From the NCBI RefSeq assembly GCF_001467945.1, contig NZ_LNYQ01000013.1, forward strand, positions 248,001 through 312,000: 64,000 bases of DNA, in the 5' to 3' direction. The position numbers were made by a program, and so were the translations under genes. Shown one piece after another: positions 9,727 to 18,922 of this stretch (position 1 is the stretch's first letter; every line of letters starts with the position of its first letter). The notes beneath the pieces are model-generated. The model made no database searches and was not told the origin of the DNA. It saw only the letters and a program-made list of their open reading frames with translations. This DNA comes from Legionella parisiensis. Lineage in GTDB: Bacteria > Pseudomonadota > Gammaproteobacteria > Legionellales > Legionellaceae.

Positions 9727-10467
9727 ATGAAAATTAAACTATTATCGATTTGTGTTCTTACTTTTGGATTTATAACTTCTAACTATGCGAGTAAAACAAC
9801 CATGCCAATTAACGCGAATACCATTCATAAAGCTACTTATATCAATATGGAAAGCAAACAAGAATTCATGACAAATTTTGAAGAATTTCTTAAAAAAGGA
9901 GCTCAACTTGTGCGACAAACCGAACCTAATACGGCACTTTGGTTTGCGTTAAAGGAAGATAATCATCTTGCTATTTTTGATATTTTTTTCGATGAAAAAG
10001 GAAGGGAGCAGCATTTTACTGGGCAAGTTGCTAATGCCTTAAAAGAAAATGCTTCGCAATTGGTAGTAGGAGGGTGGGCTCAAGGTGTGTTACCTCATGT
10101 AAGTAACTATGATGTCATTGCTTCTAATAATTTTAATTTGAATATGGTTTTGGCTGCTAAAGAAGCATCTTATTTTGTTTTTAAGGCAAACCCTGGCAAA
10201 AGTCATGAATTAGAACTTTTATTAAGAGAAGGTTCTCAACTTATTAATGCAACAGAACCCAAAACTTATTTTTGGGTTGCTTTAAAAACTGACAAAGATA
10301 CTTATGCTATCTTTGATGCCTTTCATGATAAAGCTGCTCAAAAAGTGCATTTCTCGGGTCAGGTTGCTTTGACCCTACAAAAAAATGCGGAACATTTGAT
10401 TGCAGGAGGATGGGAAGCTGGTGTTCTAGCCCATGTTCATAATTTACAAATTATAGTTTCATCCTGA
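9727..10467 (+). CDS. Exported tandem ABM-like (dimeric alpha/beta barrel) protein
   Basis: The 246 residues begin with a signal peptide (KIKLLSICVLTFGFITSNYA). Two similar domains of about 95 residues follow. The first has FEEFLKKGAQLVRQTEPNT, FDIFFDEKGREQHFTGQVA and GGWAQGVLPHV. The second has LLREGSQLINATEPKTYFW, FDAFHDKAAQKVHFSGQVA and GGWEAGVLAHV. This is the pattern of antibiotic-biosynthesis-monooxygenase-type barrels, which often act on quinones or merely bind small ligands. A periplasmic tandem form is less usual. It follows a TetR gene and a perfect palindrome, so it is probably induced by the ligand of that regulator. Confidence 0.75.
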   Translation: MKIKLLSICVLTFGFITSNYASKTTMPINANTIHKATYINMESKQEFMTNFEEFLKKGAQLVRQTEPNTALWFALKEDNHLAIFDIFFDEKGREQHFTGQVANALKENASQLVVGGWAQGVLPHVSNYDVIASNNFNLNMVLAAKEASYFVFKANPGKSHELELLLREGSQLINATEPKTYFWVALKTDKDTYAIFDAFHDKAAQKVHFSGQVALTLQKNAEHLIAGGWEAGVLAHVHNLQIIVSS

Positions 10468-10578
10468 TTTTGCGCACTTTGGTGCGCCTTCCGTTAATCC
10501 TAAAACCATTAAGGTCCCTGGTAATTCAGTATTAATTGAATGGGGCTGAATCTTGAGTTATAGGTTGGAATGGTTGTC

Positions 10579-11337
10579 TTAGATTTTCAATCCTGTCTGT
10601 TCGTCAGACTTTTGTTCAGCTATTTGTCTCGCTTGCTCAGGGCACTGTTTGGCAACACCACCAATGTTATGAGTAAACAACGCTTTAACGCCTTGGTCAT
10701 TTGAATGATATTTGAAGATAAATAAATCTCTCCTAGACCATTTTCCTCCATCATCGGGAAGGTATAAAACTACTCTTTCCTCATCCAGTTTTTCACTATG
10801 AAGTTCTTCAATATTATAGAGACCGCTAGCTTTATTATAAGGATTATGCCAAGTTAATGCCTCCTTAAGTGTTTTCTCTTCCCCACCCTTACCTGTGCCT
10901 TTGAGGTTGATGGCTTTGGACATACTATCGTCCCTGAAATTATCAATTAAAATTGTAATTAGATGAGTCGGCAAAGTTATTGGTAAAAAAGCGACAATTG
11001 CAACTATTCCAGAAAAAAGAAATCGCGGAGCTTGGTTAAACATAAAATTAATAACTGTGCCTACTGCAAATAATGTTAATTCCAAACTATTAGTTTTATC
11101 GTCTCTTAATAGGTCGTTAAATCGCTCTGTTATAAATACGTCAAGTCTTGCAAGTGCAGCAGGGATACCTAAAGTAAGGACATCAAATAAACCCAAGGTT
11201 GGTTCTTCCTCTTCTGTCGACATATCGCCGTTGATAACATTAAAAGAGTCTAAAAACTTTCTCCCAACAGAGGTGCGTAGCGTCCGTGCATGTGGATAAA
11301 TTTCAGATTCAAAAATGAAGTGTAAGGGATTTTTCAT
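10579..11337 (-). CDS. Effector-like protein with central membrane segments
   Basis: The 252-residue protein has no signal peptide. A central hydrophobic stretch (about residues 85-135: LTLFAVGTVINFMFN, then FLFSGIVAIVAFLPITLPTHLITILI) could form two membrane passes. The soluble C-terminal part holds DEERVVLYLPDDGGKWSRRD and ends in a Glu/Gln-rich tail, as seen in many Dot/Icm substrates. No catalytic motif is recognised. The start is ATG at 11337. An 11-bp inverted repeat lies in the upstream region. The effector role is an inference from composition and context. Confidence 0.6.
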   Translation of the reverse strand: MKNPLHFIFESEIYPHARTLRTSVGRKFLDSFNVINGDMSTEEEEPTLGLFDVLTLGIPAALARLDVFITERFNDLLRDDKTNSLELTLFAVGTVINFMFNQAPRFLFSGIVAIVAFLPITLPTHLITILIDNFRDDSMSKAINLKGTGKGGEEKTLKEALTWHNPYNKASGLYNIEELHSEKLDEERVVLYLPDDGGKWSRRDLFIFKYHSNDQGVKALFTHNIGGVAKQCPEQARQIAEQKSDEQTGLKI

Positions 11338-11364
11338 CTCTGAGGCCGCCTTTTAATAAACGAG

Positions 11365-11421
11365 TATGACGAACACTTTACCGATGAGAAATGAACTGAA
11401 TATTAAGTAATGTTCGTCATA
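11365..11421. promoter_or_regulatory. Spaced inverted repeat upstream of the minus-strand gene at 10579-11337
   Basis: TATGACGAACA (11365-11375) and its exact complement TGTTCGTCATA (11411-11421) are separated by 35 bases, 28 bases upstream of the start codon. It could be a regulator-binding pair or a 5' leader hairpin; the sequence does not decide. Confidence 0.4.
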
Positions 11422-11803
11422 TGAGAATCTTTATACAAATCATCTTCTCTTTCACCGAATTCACGCTGACTTGTCCGGGAATTTTATCTTGTAGCCACCG
11501 GCACGAGCAGGGCGAATTCTTATTTACCCTGATTACTTTAAAGAATGAGTCTTGCAGAGCTGTTTAAAGCTCAATTTATTATGTGAAAATTATGGCCTGT
11601 GGTTTTTATATTCAGCTAGTAGTTTGGTTTTGCTGAAGAATGTAGTTAGGTTTCTTTCTACGCATAATAAAATAGTTTTAATTATAAGTTACTCCTCGTC
11701 GCTCATTTGCTATGAATATCAACTCCAGGAAAACCAATGCAAGATCTGCTAGTCGTTACACTCATGTTATAATCAGGTAGACTGTAGAAAACCTGAGGCG
11801 TTT
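11422..11803. other. Intergenic region with no supported gene
   Basis: About 380 AT-rich bases lie between divergent genes. Only short unsupported ORFs occur. A TATAAT-like hexamer near 11767 may be part of the promoter for the following plus-strand gene. Confidence 0.4.
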
Positions 11804-12763
11804 ATGAAAAAACCATCATCTGAATTTAAAACAGGGCGAGCACTTACTTCCAAGGATATGAAGGAGTTAGCAAAAGCAAATGCAAATCTTATTATCAAGC
11901 TAATTCATACTTATGAAGAATCAGATCCAAAATTACCTGTCTTGAATGATATTGAGAGTTTGCTCATCGGATCTATTAGATTGATGGATTCCGCGCAACG
12001 AAAACTGATTTCGGGATTTATATCAAAAAGTGAATTTGTTAAAGAGACGGATGCAAGCGTACAAGCAGCTTTAAAAAGAATTAATAATTTGTTGACTGCT
12101 ACGCCGCTTCCCCCATTACCTAAACCAACTATGCCGCTTAGCGATACGGAGCAAGAAAAATTAAAAAGATATATTTTAGATAATCCTGGTGATTTTTACG
12201 GAAATAACCGTGAGGGTAATGAATATTGGGTTCCTAGCGATGGAACTGCTGGGTTGAGTTTCGAAGCGATTGACCAAGAAAATATTAAGGTTTTTGTTCA
12301 TCCTTATAGGAATCTTACCTACAAACCAATTGGTGAGTTTTCTTTAGATCTAAAAACTGCGAGGGAATATATTAATAATCCCAAGAAGAAAGTTAGTGAA
12401 GGAAAAGCGGCACAGAAAAAAATTGAGAGTTTTAATGAAAGGGTAAAAATACCATCGAGACAAAGGTTAAATCTTTTTTTTGAATCAGTAGCAGCGCCAC
12501 TCATGGTTTCAGAAGAAGAAAGAAGGCTAGCAGAGAAATGTATAATACGAAATTGGCGTGATTACCTAGACAAAGGAGTGAAGAGTGATGGAACATCTAA
12601 AGTGTCTATCGAATCGCAACCCAATAATCAATTTTCTCTTATTGTAAGCTATCCAGGTTGGGTTGGTCTGAAAACTCAAGTTTTTAGTATTCTTCCAGCT
12701 GAAATTAAAAATTTAGCTGCTGAAGAATTACAATACCTACAATCCCAAAAACCTAAGGTTTAG
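11804..12763 (+). CDS. Unknown protein with two related C-terminal domains
   Basis: The 319 residues begin with a helical region (about 1-105), then a Pro-rich linker (PLPPLPKPTMPLS). Two regions with a similar outline follow. The first is SDTEQEKLKRYILDNPGDF...GNEYWVPSDGTAG...IKVFVHPYRNLTYK. The second is SEEERRLAEKCIIRNWRDY...GTSKVSIESQ...LIVSYPGWVGLKTQ. Both start with a Glu-rich helix and a single Trp or Phe-Tyr turn and end in a strand, which suggests an internal duplication, as in some modular effectors. The start follows GAGGCGTTT. There is no signal peptide. No known family is recognised. Confidence 0.6.
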   Translation: MKKPSSEFKTGRALTSKDMKELAKANANLIIKLIHTYEESDPKLPVLNDIESLLIGSIRLMDSAQRKLISGFISKSEFVKETDASVQAALKRINNLLTATPLPPLPKPTMPLSDTEQEKLKRYILDNPGDFYGNNREGNEYWVPSDGTAGLSFEAIDQENIKVFVHPYRNLTYKPIGEFSLDLKTAREYINNPKKKVSEGKAAQKKIESFNERVKIPSRQRLNLFFESVAAPLMVSEEERRLAEKCIIRNWRDYLDKGVKSDGTSKVSIESQPNNQFSLIVSYPGWVGLKTQVFSILPAEIKNLAAEELQYLQSQKPKV

Positions 12764-12850
12764 ATTTATATTTGTGGGTATCAGCAAGGCTGCTACCTCA
12801 GGTCCCCTGTATTCAAAGATAGAACTAATTCAGAATAAATGGTCTTGGTT

Positions 12851-12971
12851 TTTGCCATCCGAGGCTATCAGGATGGGGATACGATTCAATTTATGGATAA
12901 CAAAAAAAAAGCGATTACGACTTTAGTTGAGCGTAAATCGAGAATGGTTCTTATTAAAAATAATAGCAAGC
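12851..12971 (+). pseudogene. IS30-family transposase fragment
   Basis: The translation contains YQDGDTIQFMDN, then KAITTLVERKSRMVLIK, which corresponds to the GDWEGDTI...GALVTLVERKSR stretch at the first catalytic Asp of IS30 transposases. Only about 40 codons remain. At 12972 the sequence switches abruptly to a piece of the GlcG/HbpS-like gene, marking a recombination junction. Confidence 0.7.
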
Positions 12972-13084
12972 TAGTAGAAATGGGCATACTCGCAGATGTC
13001 ATAGCTTTTAGTTGTGCCATGCGAATACTAATAAATCCATTCCCATCTATGCGTCGAAAAAGTTTTAGATTCCCATGGTTACCC
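12972..13084. repeat. Duplicated 113-bp fragment of the GlcG/HbpS-like gene (copy 1)
   Basis: These 113 bases match 15816-15928 at 110 positions in the same orientation. The second location lies inside an intact minus-strand gene. This copy carries no start or stop of its own and is joined to an IS30 remnant on its left. Confidence 0.9.
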
Positions 13085-13098
13085 TTGAAGAAACTAAA

Positions 13099-13423
13099 TT
13101 AATCGCCTATATCCTCACTCCATAACTTTCTATTTTGAGCAATGAATTGTCTCATCATAGTGATACATTCTTTATTCTGTAAGACCTCAAGTTTGACACC
13201 ACGTGACGATAATAGCGATTCTTCACCCATAAAGGTTTGATTTTCTCCAATCACAACATAAGGAATTTTATAAAGAAGGATGGCTCCGCTGCACATGACG
13301 CAAGGAGAAAGAGTGGTGTATAAAATAGATTGCTCATACACTTTAGCTTGCTGTCTACCCGCATTCTCTATTGCATCCATTTCACCATGTAATATGGTGC
13401 TTCCTTTTTGAAATCAATAGGTT
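13099..13423 (-). pseudogene. Truncated yeast-type cytosine deaminase
   Basis: The reading from about 13420 downward is FQKGSTILHGEMDAIENAG, then LYTTLSPCVMCSGAIL, YKIPYVVIGEN and a C terminus SEDIGD. This carries the zinc-binding H-x-E and PCxxC of the cytidine/cytosine deaminase fold, and the FQKGS, HGE and EDIG signatures closely resemble fungal-type cytosine deaminase (EC 3.5.4.1). A stop codon lies directly before FQKGS, and no upstream frame encodes the missing first 50 or so residues (including the substrate-contact Asn region). The only remaining ATG at 13380 falls after the catalytic His-Gly-Glu. The gene is therefore a 5'-truncated relic. Confidence 0.8.
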
Positions 13424-13484
13424 AATTGATGAATCAATTGTTTATGCTCTGAGGAAATTCACGTTCAAGCTAAAACTATTAACT

Positions 13485-15014
13485 TTATCCTATTCCGACA
13501 TGAGAGCGCACTTCTTTAAAATCTACATCAGGTAAAGTTTCGAGTTCATTATCTCGGGCCAAAGCAGAGTGAATAAAGCGAGTCAAGGAATGACGCGTAT
13601 TTCCAGATCCTTGCAACTGCTTGTTTAATAGAGATAAAAACTCCTCATTATTTAGATTAGGGGAATCACTGATTACCTTTTGCAAGTTTTGAGCTCTTAA
13701 AACCCCACTCTCACCATGAAACCAATGTGAAAAACGCGTTATGCCACGTGTTCCCGCTGCATTTTTTTTGCACCAATCTAAATAATTGCTGATGCCTACA
13801 TTTACTTTTTCAATGCATTCATCAATGGATAATTGCTTAACTCTTTGGGTAAATTGATTTACTTTAATTTCATTAAAAGAAAAAAACACATCAACGCGCC
13901 TATTCCTGCCGCGAATGTCATTACGCGTAACTTGTGCATGACCATGCTTAAAATCTACATCAAGATACTCCTCTCCAACCAGATTCCTATCATGTACCGA
14001 ATCATCAATTACAAGTACAGTAGCTGCTTCTTCATCTAATTTTTTTCCAATTTCAGCTGTTGAGGCAATCAAATAAGGAATGTTATGTTTGGCTAATATC
14101 TTCTTTAATGCCTCATTCGTGCTTGGGCTTAAAATTTCCTCATTAATAAGCAGAGGTTTATTTTTTGCTTTTAAAAAGGGAAGATGCAATAAAATAGAGG
14201 ATAGATTTGCATTAATATAGTAATAATCATAATAAGCATGAGGAGAAATTCTCCTTTCAAATTGATGATCAAATTCATCACAATAAACGGCTGATTTTTC
14301 CCCGAGATGGGAAATGTAATTTTTTCCAAAAGTTAATAAGAATAAAGAGGAAGCAGACTTCTTTAATTCTGCATAAGCTCCAAGAAAAAGAGGACAATAT
14401 TCATCGGTGAGACTGTCGCTACTCCGATATTTCAATTGTCTTTTAGAAAAATCCTTACCTACCACATTTCCGATATCATCAAAATCAATCGCGTACACTA
14501 CATCGCATTCTGTTTGAGAACTATCCGTACCTGCTTTTCTTTCTTCAACAGTTTTAAAATGTCGAACTCTAATATTTGCGCCATTTTGATTTAATCGATT
14601 AATGATTGCTTGTAAAATTTCTTGCTGCGCCTGATTATTATCGGTTTCGATGCAATCTAACTTTATATTTTTGTAGCCATTATAATAAAGCTTTAAAAGA
14701 ATCATTAAATCTTGAAATAAGCCACCGCTTCCTAAGCTTAATAAACGAATAGTCGAGTTTTTATCGTTGTTCTCTACTGCACTTAAAATTCGCTCCTCGT
14801 ATTTAGCACGAATATTAGAAAAAGTTGATCGAGAATGTGCTTGAGTATCGGCACACCAACACTCATGGAGCCAATTATAGCTTGGTTGCATTGACCCATA
14901 AGAAGAGTTCTTGCTTTGGGTAGGATTTTTATAAAGAAATAAAAGCCAACGATTAAATGTTTCTAAATCTAATTGATCAATTTCTTGTGCTGAGTATAAA
15001 TTATATCGACTCAT
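13485..15014 (-). CDS. Effector-like protein with a Rossmann/SAM-methyltransferase-like region
   Basis: The 509 residues start with helices (MSRYNLYSAQEIDQLDLETF) and then show STIRLLSLGSGGLFQDLMIL, a glycine-rich loop after a hydrophobic strand. NIKLDCIETDN with an acidic strand end comes about 30 residues later, then CDVVYAIDFDD. This order is that of motifs I, II and IV of class I methyltransferases. The C-terminal half (KVNVGISNYLDWCKK onward) is helical and unrecognised. There is no signal peptide. A host-directed methyltransferase or nucleotide-binding effector is possible; the enzyme activity is not proven by these motifs. Confidence 0.55.
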   Translation of the reverse strand: MSRYNLYSAQEIDQLDLETFNRWLLFLYKNPTQSKNSSYGSMQPSYNWLHECWCADTQAHSRSTFSNIRAKYEERILSAVENNDKNSTIRLLSLGSGGLFQDLMILLKLYYNGYKNIKLDCIETDNNQAQQEILQAIINRLNQNGANIRVRHFKTVEERKAGTDSSQTECDVVYAIDFDDIGNVVGKDFSKRQLKYRSSDSLTDEYCPLFLGAYAELKKSASSLFLLTFGKNYISHLGEKSAVYCDEFDHQFERRISPHAYYDYYYINANLSSILLHLPFLKAKNKPLLINEEILSPSTNEALKKILAKHNIPYLIASTAEIGKKLDEEAATVLVIDDSVHDRNLVGEEYLDVDFKHGHAQVTRNDIRGRNRRVDVFFSFNEIKVNQFTQRVKQLSIDECIEKVNVGISNYLDWCKKNAAGTRGITRFSHWFHGESGVLRAQNLQKVISDSPNLNNEEFLSLLNKQLQGSGNTRHSLTRFIHSALARDNELETLPDVDFKEVRSHVGIG

Positions 15015-15615
15015 GTTTATTTATAGAATTTATTAAAAAATAACGAAAGTATAAAATATTTACATTAAGGGAGGATTAACAAAAATATTAAAAATTTTGC
15101 CCCTGATTTCGGCAAAACCTTGTGACTGAAAACAGACCTGCCGAAAGCTCACGAGCATCCTCGCTCATGGCTAGAGATTAGAAAATCATTTTATTGCGAT
15201 ATTTGTAAAAAAACTATCTCTTCAAAGGGATAATCTTAATCAATTTCGATATGAATGTAAGAACCCGTAAATGATAATCAAATATAGGGTAATGGGTTGT
15301 TCCTCCCTGAGAAATGAGGAGAAACATCTTTTTGTTAGGCTAATACTTTATATAAATTAACAGTGGAGATCAAAGACCGTATCTGAGGAAACTATGTAAT
15401 TATAATTATTCGAGACCCTTTGGAACTAAGCCGATAGGTGCTCTGCTTCTTGAGTCGGACAGCCTGCAACGCAGACGTGTACGGTGAGCAATGGTTCTCC
15501 CCAGATAAATTTCTTACCTAATTGGTTTGAATGAATAAGTACACTCTAATGATAGATTTTCAAGATCGTTATTAATGCAAGTTATTGTATGCAATTTTTT
15601 ATAAGTCTCTACAAT
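15015..15615. other. 600-base intergenic region with GC-richer structured patch
   Basis: No coding frame is supported. Bases 15412-15500 are richer in G and C than the surroundings and contain short complementary blocks. A similar patch lies at 15120-15175. These could be RNA-structure or mobile-element remains, but I cannot assign a family. Confidence 0.3.
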
Positions 15616-16035
15616 TTATAAATAAGCATCAATAGCCTCTAAAGCAGCTTTTGCACATAGTCCATCAAGTTCTGGAGTCGCTCCGCTAATTCCAATAGAT
15701 CCTAAATGTTGACCATCTTTAGAAATAATTGGTAATCCACCTTCTAGTAATACGATTCCAGGAACAGAGGAGTAGGGTGAATTATCAAAGGATTTATTTC
15801 TTTCAGCTAAATCTTTAGTAGAAATGGGCATACTCGCAGATGTCATAGCTTTTAGTTGTGCCATGCGAATACTAATAAAACCATTCCCATCCATGCGTCG
15901 AAAAAGTTTTAGATTCCCATGGTTATCCATTATGGCCACTGCGATTTTCAATTGATGTTCAATAGCTACTTCTTCGGCACGAGTAGCCATTATTTCTGAC
16001 ATTTGTAATGAAAGTGTTTTTATAGTGAGTAACAT
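15616..16035 (-). CDS. GlcG/HbpS-like (DUF336) small protein
   Basis: The 139 residues show the family layout: an N-terminal helix with MATRAEEVAIEHQLKIAVAI, then MDNHGNLKLFRRMDGNG, a variable centre, GIVLLEGGLPI and a C-terminal GSIGISGATPELDGLCAKAAL. Members of this family bind haem or cobalamin-type ligands or accompany glycolate-pathway genes; the function here is open. There is no signal peptide. A TetR-type operator-like palindrome lies about 70 bases upstream. A 113-bp inner piece of this gene is duplicated at 12972-13084. Confidence 0.85.
   Translation of the reverse strand: MLLTIKTLSLQMSEIMATRAEEVAIEHQLKIAVAIMDNHGNLKLFRRMDGNGFISIRMAQLKAMTSASMPISTKDLAERNKSFDNSPYSSVPGIVLLEGGLPIISKDGQHLGSIGISGATPELDGLCAKAALEAIDAYL
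15816..15928. repeat. Duplicated 113-bp segment (copy 2, inside the intact gene)
   Basis: It is the source-like copy of the segment at 12972-13084, with three mismatches. Here it is part of an uninterrupted reading frame. Confidence 0.9.
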
Positions 16036-16100
16036 AAAAATGAGCTCATCGAAAAAATGTCATAATACATTTTTAATAATATTAAGTGAATATAATATTA

Positions 16101-16134
16101 TTTGAGATAGATAACGTACCTTATCTATCACAAA
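16101..16134. promoter_or_regulatory. Palindromic operator-like element (copy 1)
   Basis: GATAGATAA and TTATCTATC (16106-16114 and 16121-16129) are exact complements around a 6-base centre, and the symmetry extends to 12 bases per arm with one mismatch. It lies about 70 bases upstream of the GlcG/HbpS-like start. A 34-base copy with two mismatches occurs at 19914-19947. The half-site resembles that of the palindrome at 9691-9716. Confidence 0.6.
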
Positions 16135-16276
16135 TATGAGATATACTTAGATAATAATTTTTAATTCATACAATACAGAAATCAGAAAAAATTAAAAATT
16201 TTGGATGGATAATATTTTTAATTTGCTATGCTTTAGGAACAGAATTGACTTTAACTCTGCTTGCCAAACAGTTTAT

Positions 16277-16573
16277 TTATTGGGCATTCGTTGATATGCG
16301 TATACCTGTACTTTCTATGTCTCGTACTGTGTCACCTGAGTTTGTAAAACCAAGAGAGAATCTTGTAAACCAAGAGTTTCCTGCGTCAAAACTATAGTAA
16401 ACGCCAGGTATGATTTTATTATTACTCTGAAAAGTTCCGATTACAGTACAATATTTTCCTTCTTTGCTGCAACTTATGGACTTAAAGCTGCTATTAGCAT
16501 AATTTGTAAATTTTTGGGTTTCCCAGCTTAAACCGCTGTTTTGAGGTAAGAGTCCATACATTGATAAAACCAT
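16277..16573 (-). pseudogene. Fragment of a BNR/Ycf48-type repeat protein
   Basis: The 98-codon frame reads SGLSWETQKFTNYANSSF, then SISCSKEGKYCTVIGTF and GVYYSFDAGNSWF. Ser-x-Asp-x-Gly-x-x-Trp Asp-box-like units separated by ISC(S)...GKYC strands are typical of beta-propeller repeats. A whole propeller needs six or seven units; only about two are present, the frame upstream is closed by a stop and no signal peptide exists. It is most likely the 3' remnant of a secreted sialidase-like repeat protein. Confidence 0.5.
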
Positions 16574-16673
16574 CTTTCACTTCTTGAAACCAGCTAATTG
16601 CCAGCAACTAGAGTACTATTGATGGATCAAAATGGTTTATAATTTACAATAATGAAATTGGAAAGTTTAATCT

Positions 16674-18482
16674 ATGAATGATGAAACTTTTAAAATCCCA
16701 CGTGGCCAAGAGTGGTTGATTGGAAGAATGCAAAGCCTAGGATATAAAGGAAATCCTGGGGGCATGTGTTTTGGACTTTGTGAAATGGCAAGACAAGCAG
16801 TGCAATTGGGATTGAAAGAATATTCTTTATTTCAGGAGCGTCTAAAACAAATAGCTTTGATACCTATAGAAAATTTCCCTGAAGAAATGGAACGAATAAA
16901 AGCGCAAAGATTAGCTTTGTTTCAAAAAGCAAAACAACAGGCGAAAGAAGAACTAGAGGATAGAAACGAGGGCGTCGCTATCGATAAACATATGATTAAT
17001 GACCTCGCTAATGATAAATTCATCAGCTTAATGGCTGATTTACCTGTTGAAGATCGAGCTCGTTTAAGTATAGATATGTTTTTAGATGGGGTTGAATTAT
17101 ATTTCCACCCTTCCGATTACCCTATGTTATTTCACAGTCAAATGAAGCATCAAATTTCGAATGCAGCAGCAATCCTGGTAGAACCCAATCAATTACAACA
17201 AAAAAAATTGCAGGGTGAATTACCTGCACCCCTTATTTTTAGCGGATCATATGGTACAGAGGATTTATACTCTTATTTGGCAATACTTCAAAAACAATTA
17301 AAAGATTGCAAGAATCCTATTCCTTTACGCTTAAACTCAGAAAACCATGCGCTTTGTTTAATATTTGATCCAAGTGAAGATGAAACAAATTGTTGGACAC
17401 TTTTTGATCCGAATAAAATGGACAATATGGATGAACCTGGTGGAGAAGAGTCAGGAGATTATATCGAACGTGGTTTTTGTGGAGAGGAGCAAAAACCCAA
17501 AATTGAATTTGCTACTTGGATTCACTTTCCTTCCAATGAAGATAGATTAAGGTTTCAAGAAAATGCCACAGCAGAAAACGCCGAATGGAGTAATATGCAT
17601 AGCCTAACAGATTTCAACAGTAATTGGTTAAACATTGCTTTATATAATGGAGATATAGAGGCAATTAAGAATTTTTTAGATATCGGCTTTAACATTCTTG
17701 AAAAAAATAATCGTGGTCTCGACTATTTAGATTTAGCTATTGTTTATGATCATCCTGATATTGTGCAATTATTTCTTCAAAAAATCCCAAAGACTGAGTT
17801 GCATTCAGGGTACCTCATTAAAGCGATAGATTGTGGAAACTTAGAGATGACAAAAATGCTATTAGAAGCAGGTTTGGATCCTATGGAAATTGATAAAAGT
17901 ATAAGTAAATCACCGCTGGACTTCTCAGCACAAAAATCCCACTTACCTGACAATAAAAATACAATCCATCAGGAGATCTATAAGGCAGTACAAACAAAAG
18001 CAGAATCTTTTCATAAAAAAGAAAACACTCTTAAACAAAGGCAAAAGGAGTTAACTATATCGCCTTCTGAGAGAGTAGAGGATAGAGTTAAGCCTAAGCC
18101 TCTTCATAAGATAGATAAAGCTTATGTAAACGTTATGTCTATTGCCGCGCCAACACGAGAAGATAACATAAGGAGAGTCTTACGCTTATTAGATAGTGAT
18201 CTGATGAAAAATCAAGAGAGAGCAACTCCAGATATCATTCGCGAAATAAGGGAAAAAATAGGAAAAATCAATCCTAAAGAAACTTTAAGTGTCATCACCA
18301 TCCTGAACGAAATTAGGGGGGCCATTGCCAGCATGGATGAAAAAGAAGAGGAAAAGAATGATGTTGTAGTATCTGTTTTAGATGTTTTCGCGAATAAAAA
18401 AAACAGCACTTTCCAAATAATTCGTGATGAATTAGAAGCAATTCCAGAATTAAAAATGGATAACAGAAATAATCTTCCCTAA
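16674..18482 (+). CDS. Ankyrin-repeat effector-like protein with papain-like N-terminal domain
   Basis: The 602 residues start with a globular domain holding GNPGGMCFGLCEMARQAV (Cys32), SENHALCLIFDP (His about 225) and NCWTLFDPN (Asp about 245). Cys, His-Ala and Asp-Pro-Asn in this order and spacing are the layout of YopT/C58-type and related papain-fold cysteine peptidases. Residues about 310-420 form three ankyrin-like units (WLNIALYNGDIEAIKNFL, DYLDLAIVYDHPDIVQLFL, LIKAIDCGNLEMTKMLL). The C terminus is helical, charged and Glu-rich. There is no signal peptide, as expected for a Dot/Icm substrate. The larger protein at 33957-37043 shares the same architecture. Protease activity is inferred only. 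Confidence 0.75.
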   Translation: MNDETFKIPRGQEWLIGRMQSLGYKGNPGGMCFGLCEMARQAVQLGLKEYSLFQERLKQIALIPIENFPEEMERIKAQRLALFQKAKQQAKEELEDRNEGVAIDKHMINDLANDKFISLMADLPVEDRARLSIDMFLDGVELYFHPSDYPMLFHSQMKHQISNAAAILVEPNQLQQKKLQGELPAPLIFSGSYGTEDLYSYLAILQKQLKDCKNPIPLRLNSENHALCLIFDPSEDETNCWTLFDPNKMDNMDEPGGEESGDYIERGFCGEEQKPKIEFATWIHFPSNEDRLRFQENATAENAEWSNMHSLTDFNSNWLNIALYNGDIEAIKNFLDIGFNILEKNNRGLDYLDLAIVYDHPDIVQLFLQKIPKTELHSGYLIKAIDCGNLEMTKMLLEAGLDPMEIDKSISKSPLDFSAQKSHLPDNKNTIHQEIYKAVQTKAESFHKKENTLKQRQKELTISPSERVEDRVKPKPLHKIDKAYVNVMSIAAPTREDNIRRVLRLLDSDLMKNQERATPDIIREIREKIGKINPKETLSVITILNEIRGAIASMDEKEEEKNDVVVSVLDVFANKKNSTFQIIRDELEAIPELKMDNRNNLP

Positions 18483-18486
18483 CATT

Positions 18487-18529
18487 TTTCGTTAATTAAA
18501 GTATTATTTAGCTTGTTTAATCAACGAAA
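18487..18529 (+). terminator. AT-rich hairpin after the ankyrin gene
   Basis: TTTCGTTAATTAAA (18487-18500) pairs with TTTAATCAACGAAA (18516-18529) with one mismatch, five bases after the stop codon. The U tract after it is short, so termination strength is uncertain. Confidence 0.4.
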
Positions 18530-18922
18530 TAAATGTTATTCGAAGTTTTGGCATAAAATATACGTCCCAGGAGAAAAGTCCCTTGGGAAGTAGTCATAAA
18601 ATGATGGGTTTGCGGACTATACGAGAGGGCAGGGTTATTTTTCTATTTTGGTTCTAAAAGCGGTTCAGAAACTCCGTCCAAAAATCAAAGTCCCCTTTAA
18701 TATAAAAAAATAAAGATAGTGAATTAGTGACCTTTGATGTTTTTTTATCTATCGGCTAGCTCTGTAATAGGAACAATTTCTTGCAAAATGGCAACATAGT
18801 ATAGCTACTCGTCTAAGTCTTCTGATTCAATCCATAATGAAAAGCTACGAAAAATGTTATAGTTGAATTATAGATTACCCCTATTTGGTGGCTCCACTTA
18901 CGCAATCTAAAGAATTTTTTAA
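18530..18922. other. Intergenic region with no supported gene
   Basis: About 390 bases between convergent genes. No coding frame, repeat or RNA gene was recognised. Confidence 0.4.

Noticed and set aside
11552-11752. 66-codon ORF in the intergenic region
   Set aside because: Weak composition, no ribosome site, and no neighbour or motif support.
12839-13102. Plus-strand 87-codon ORF taken as a gene
   Set aside because: It is a chance fusion of an IS30 remnant with an antisense piece of the GlcG/HbpS-like gene.
15412-15500. Structured GC-rich patch considered as a group II intron or other ribozyme relic
   Set aside because: No domain V hairpin or reverse-transcriptase frame could be found; only short complementary blocks are visible.
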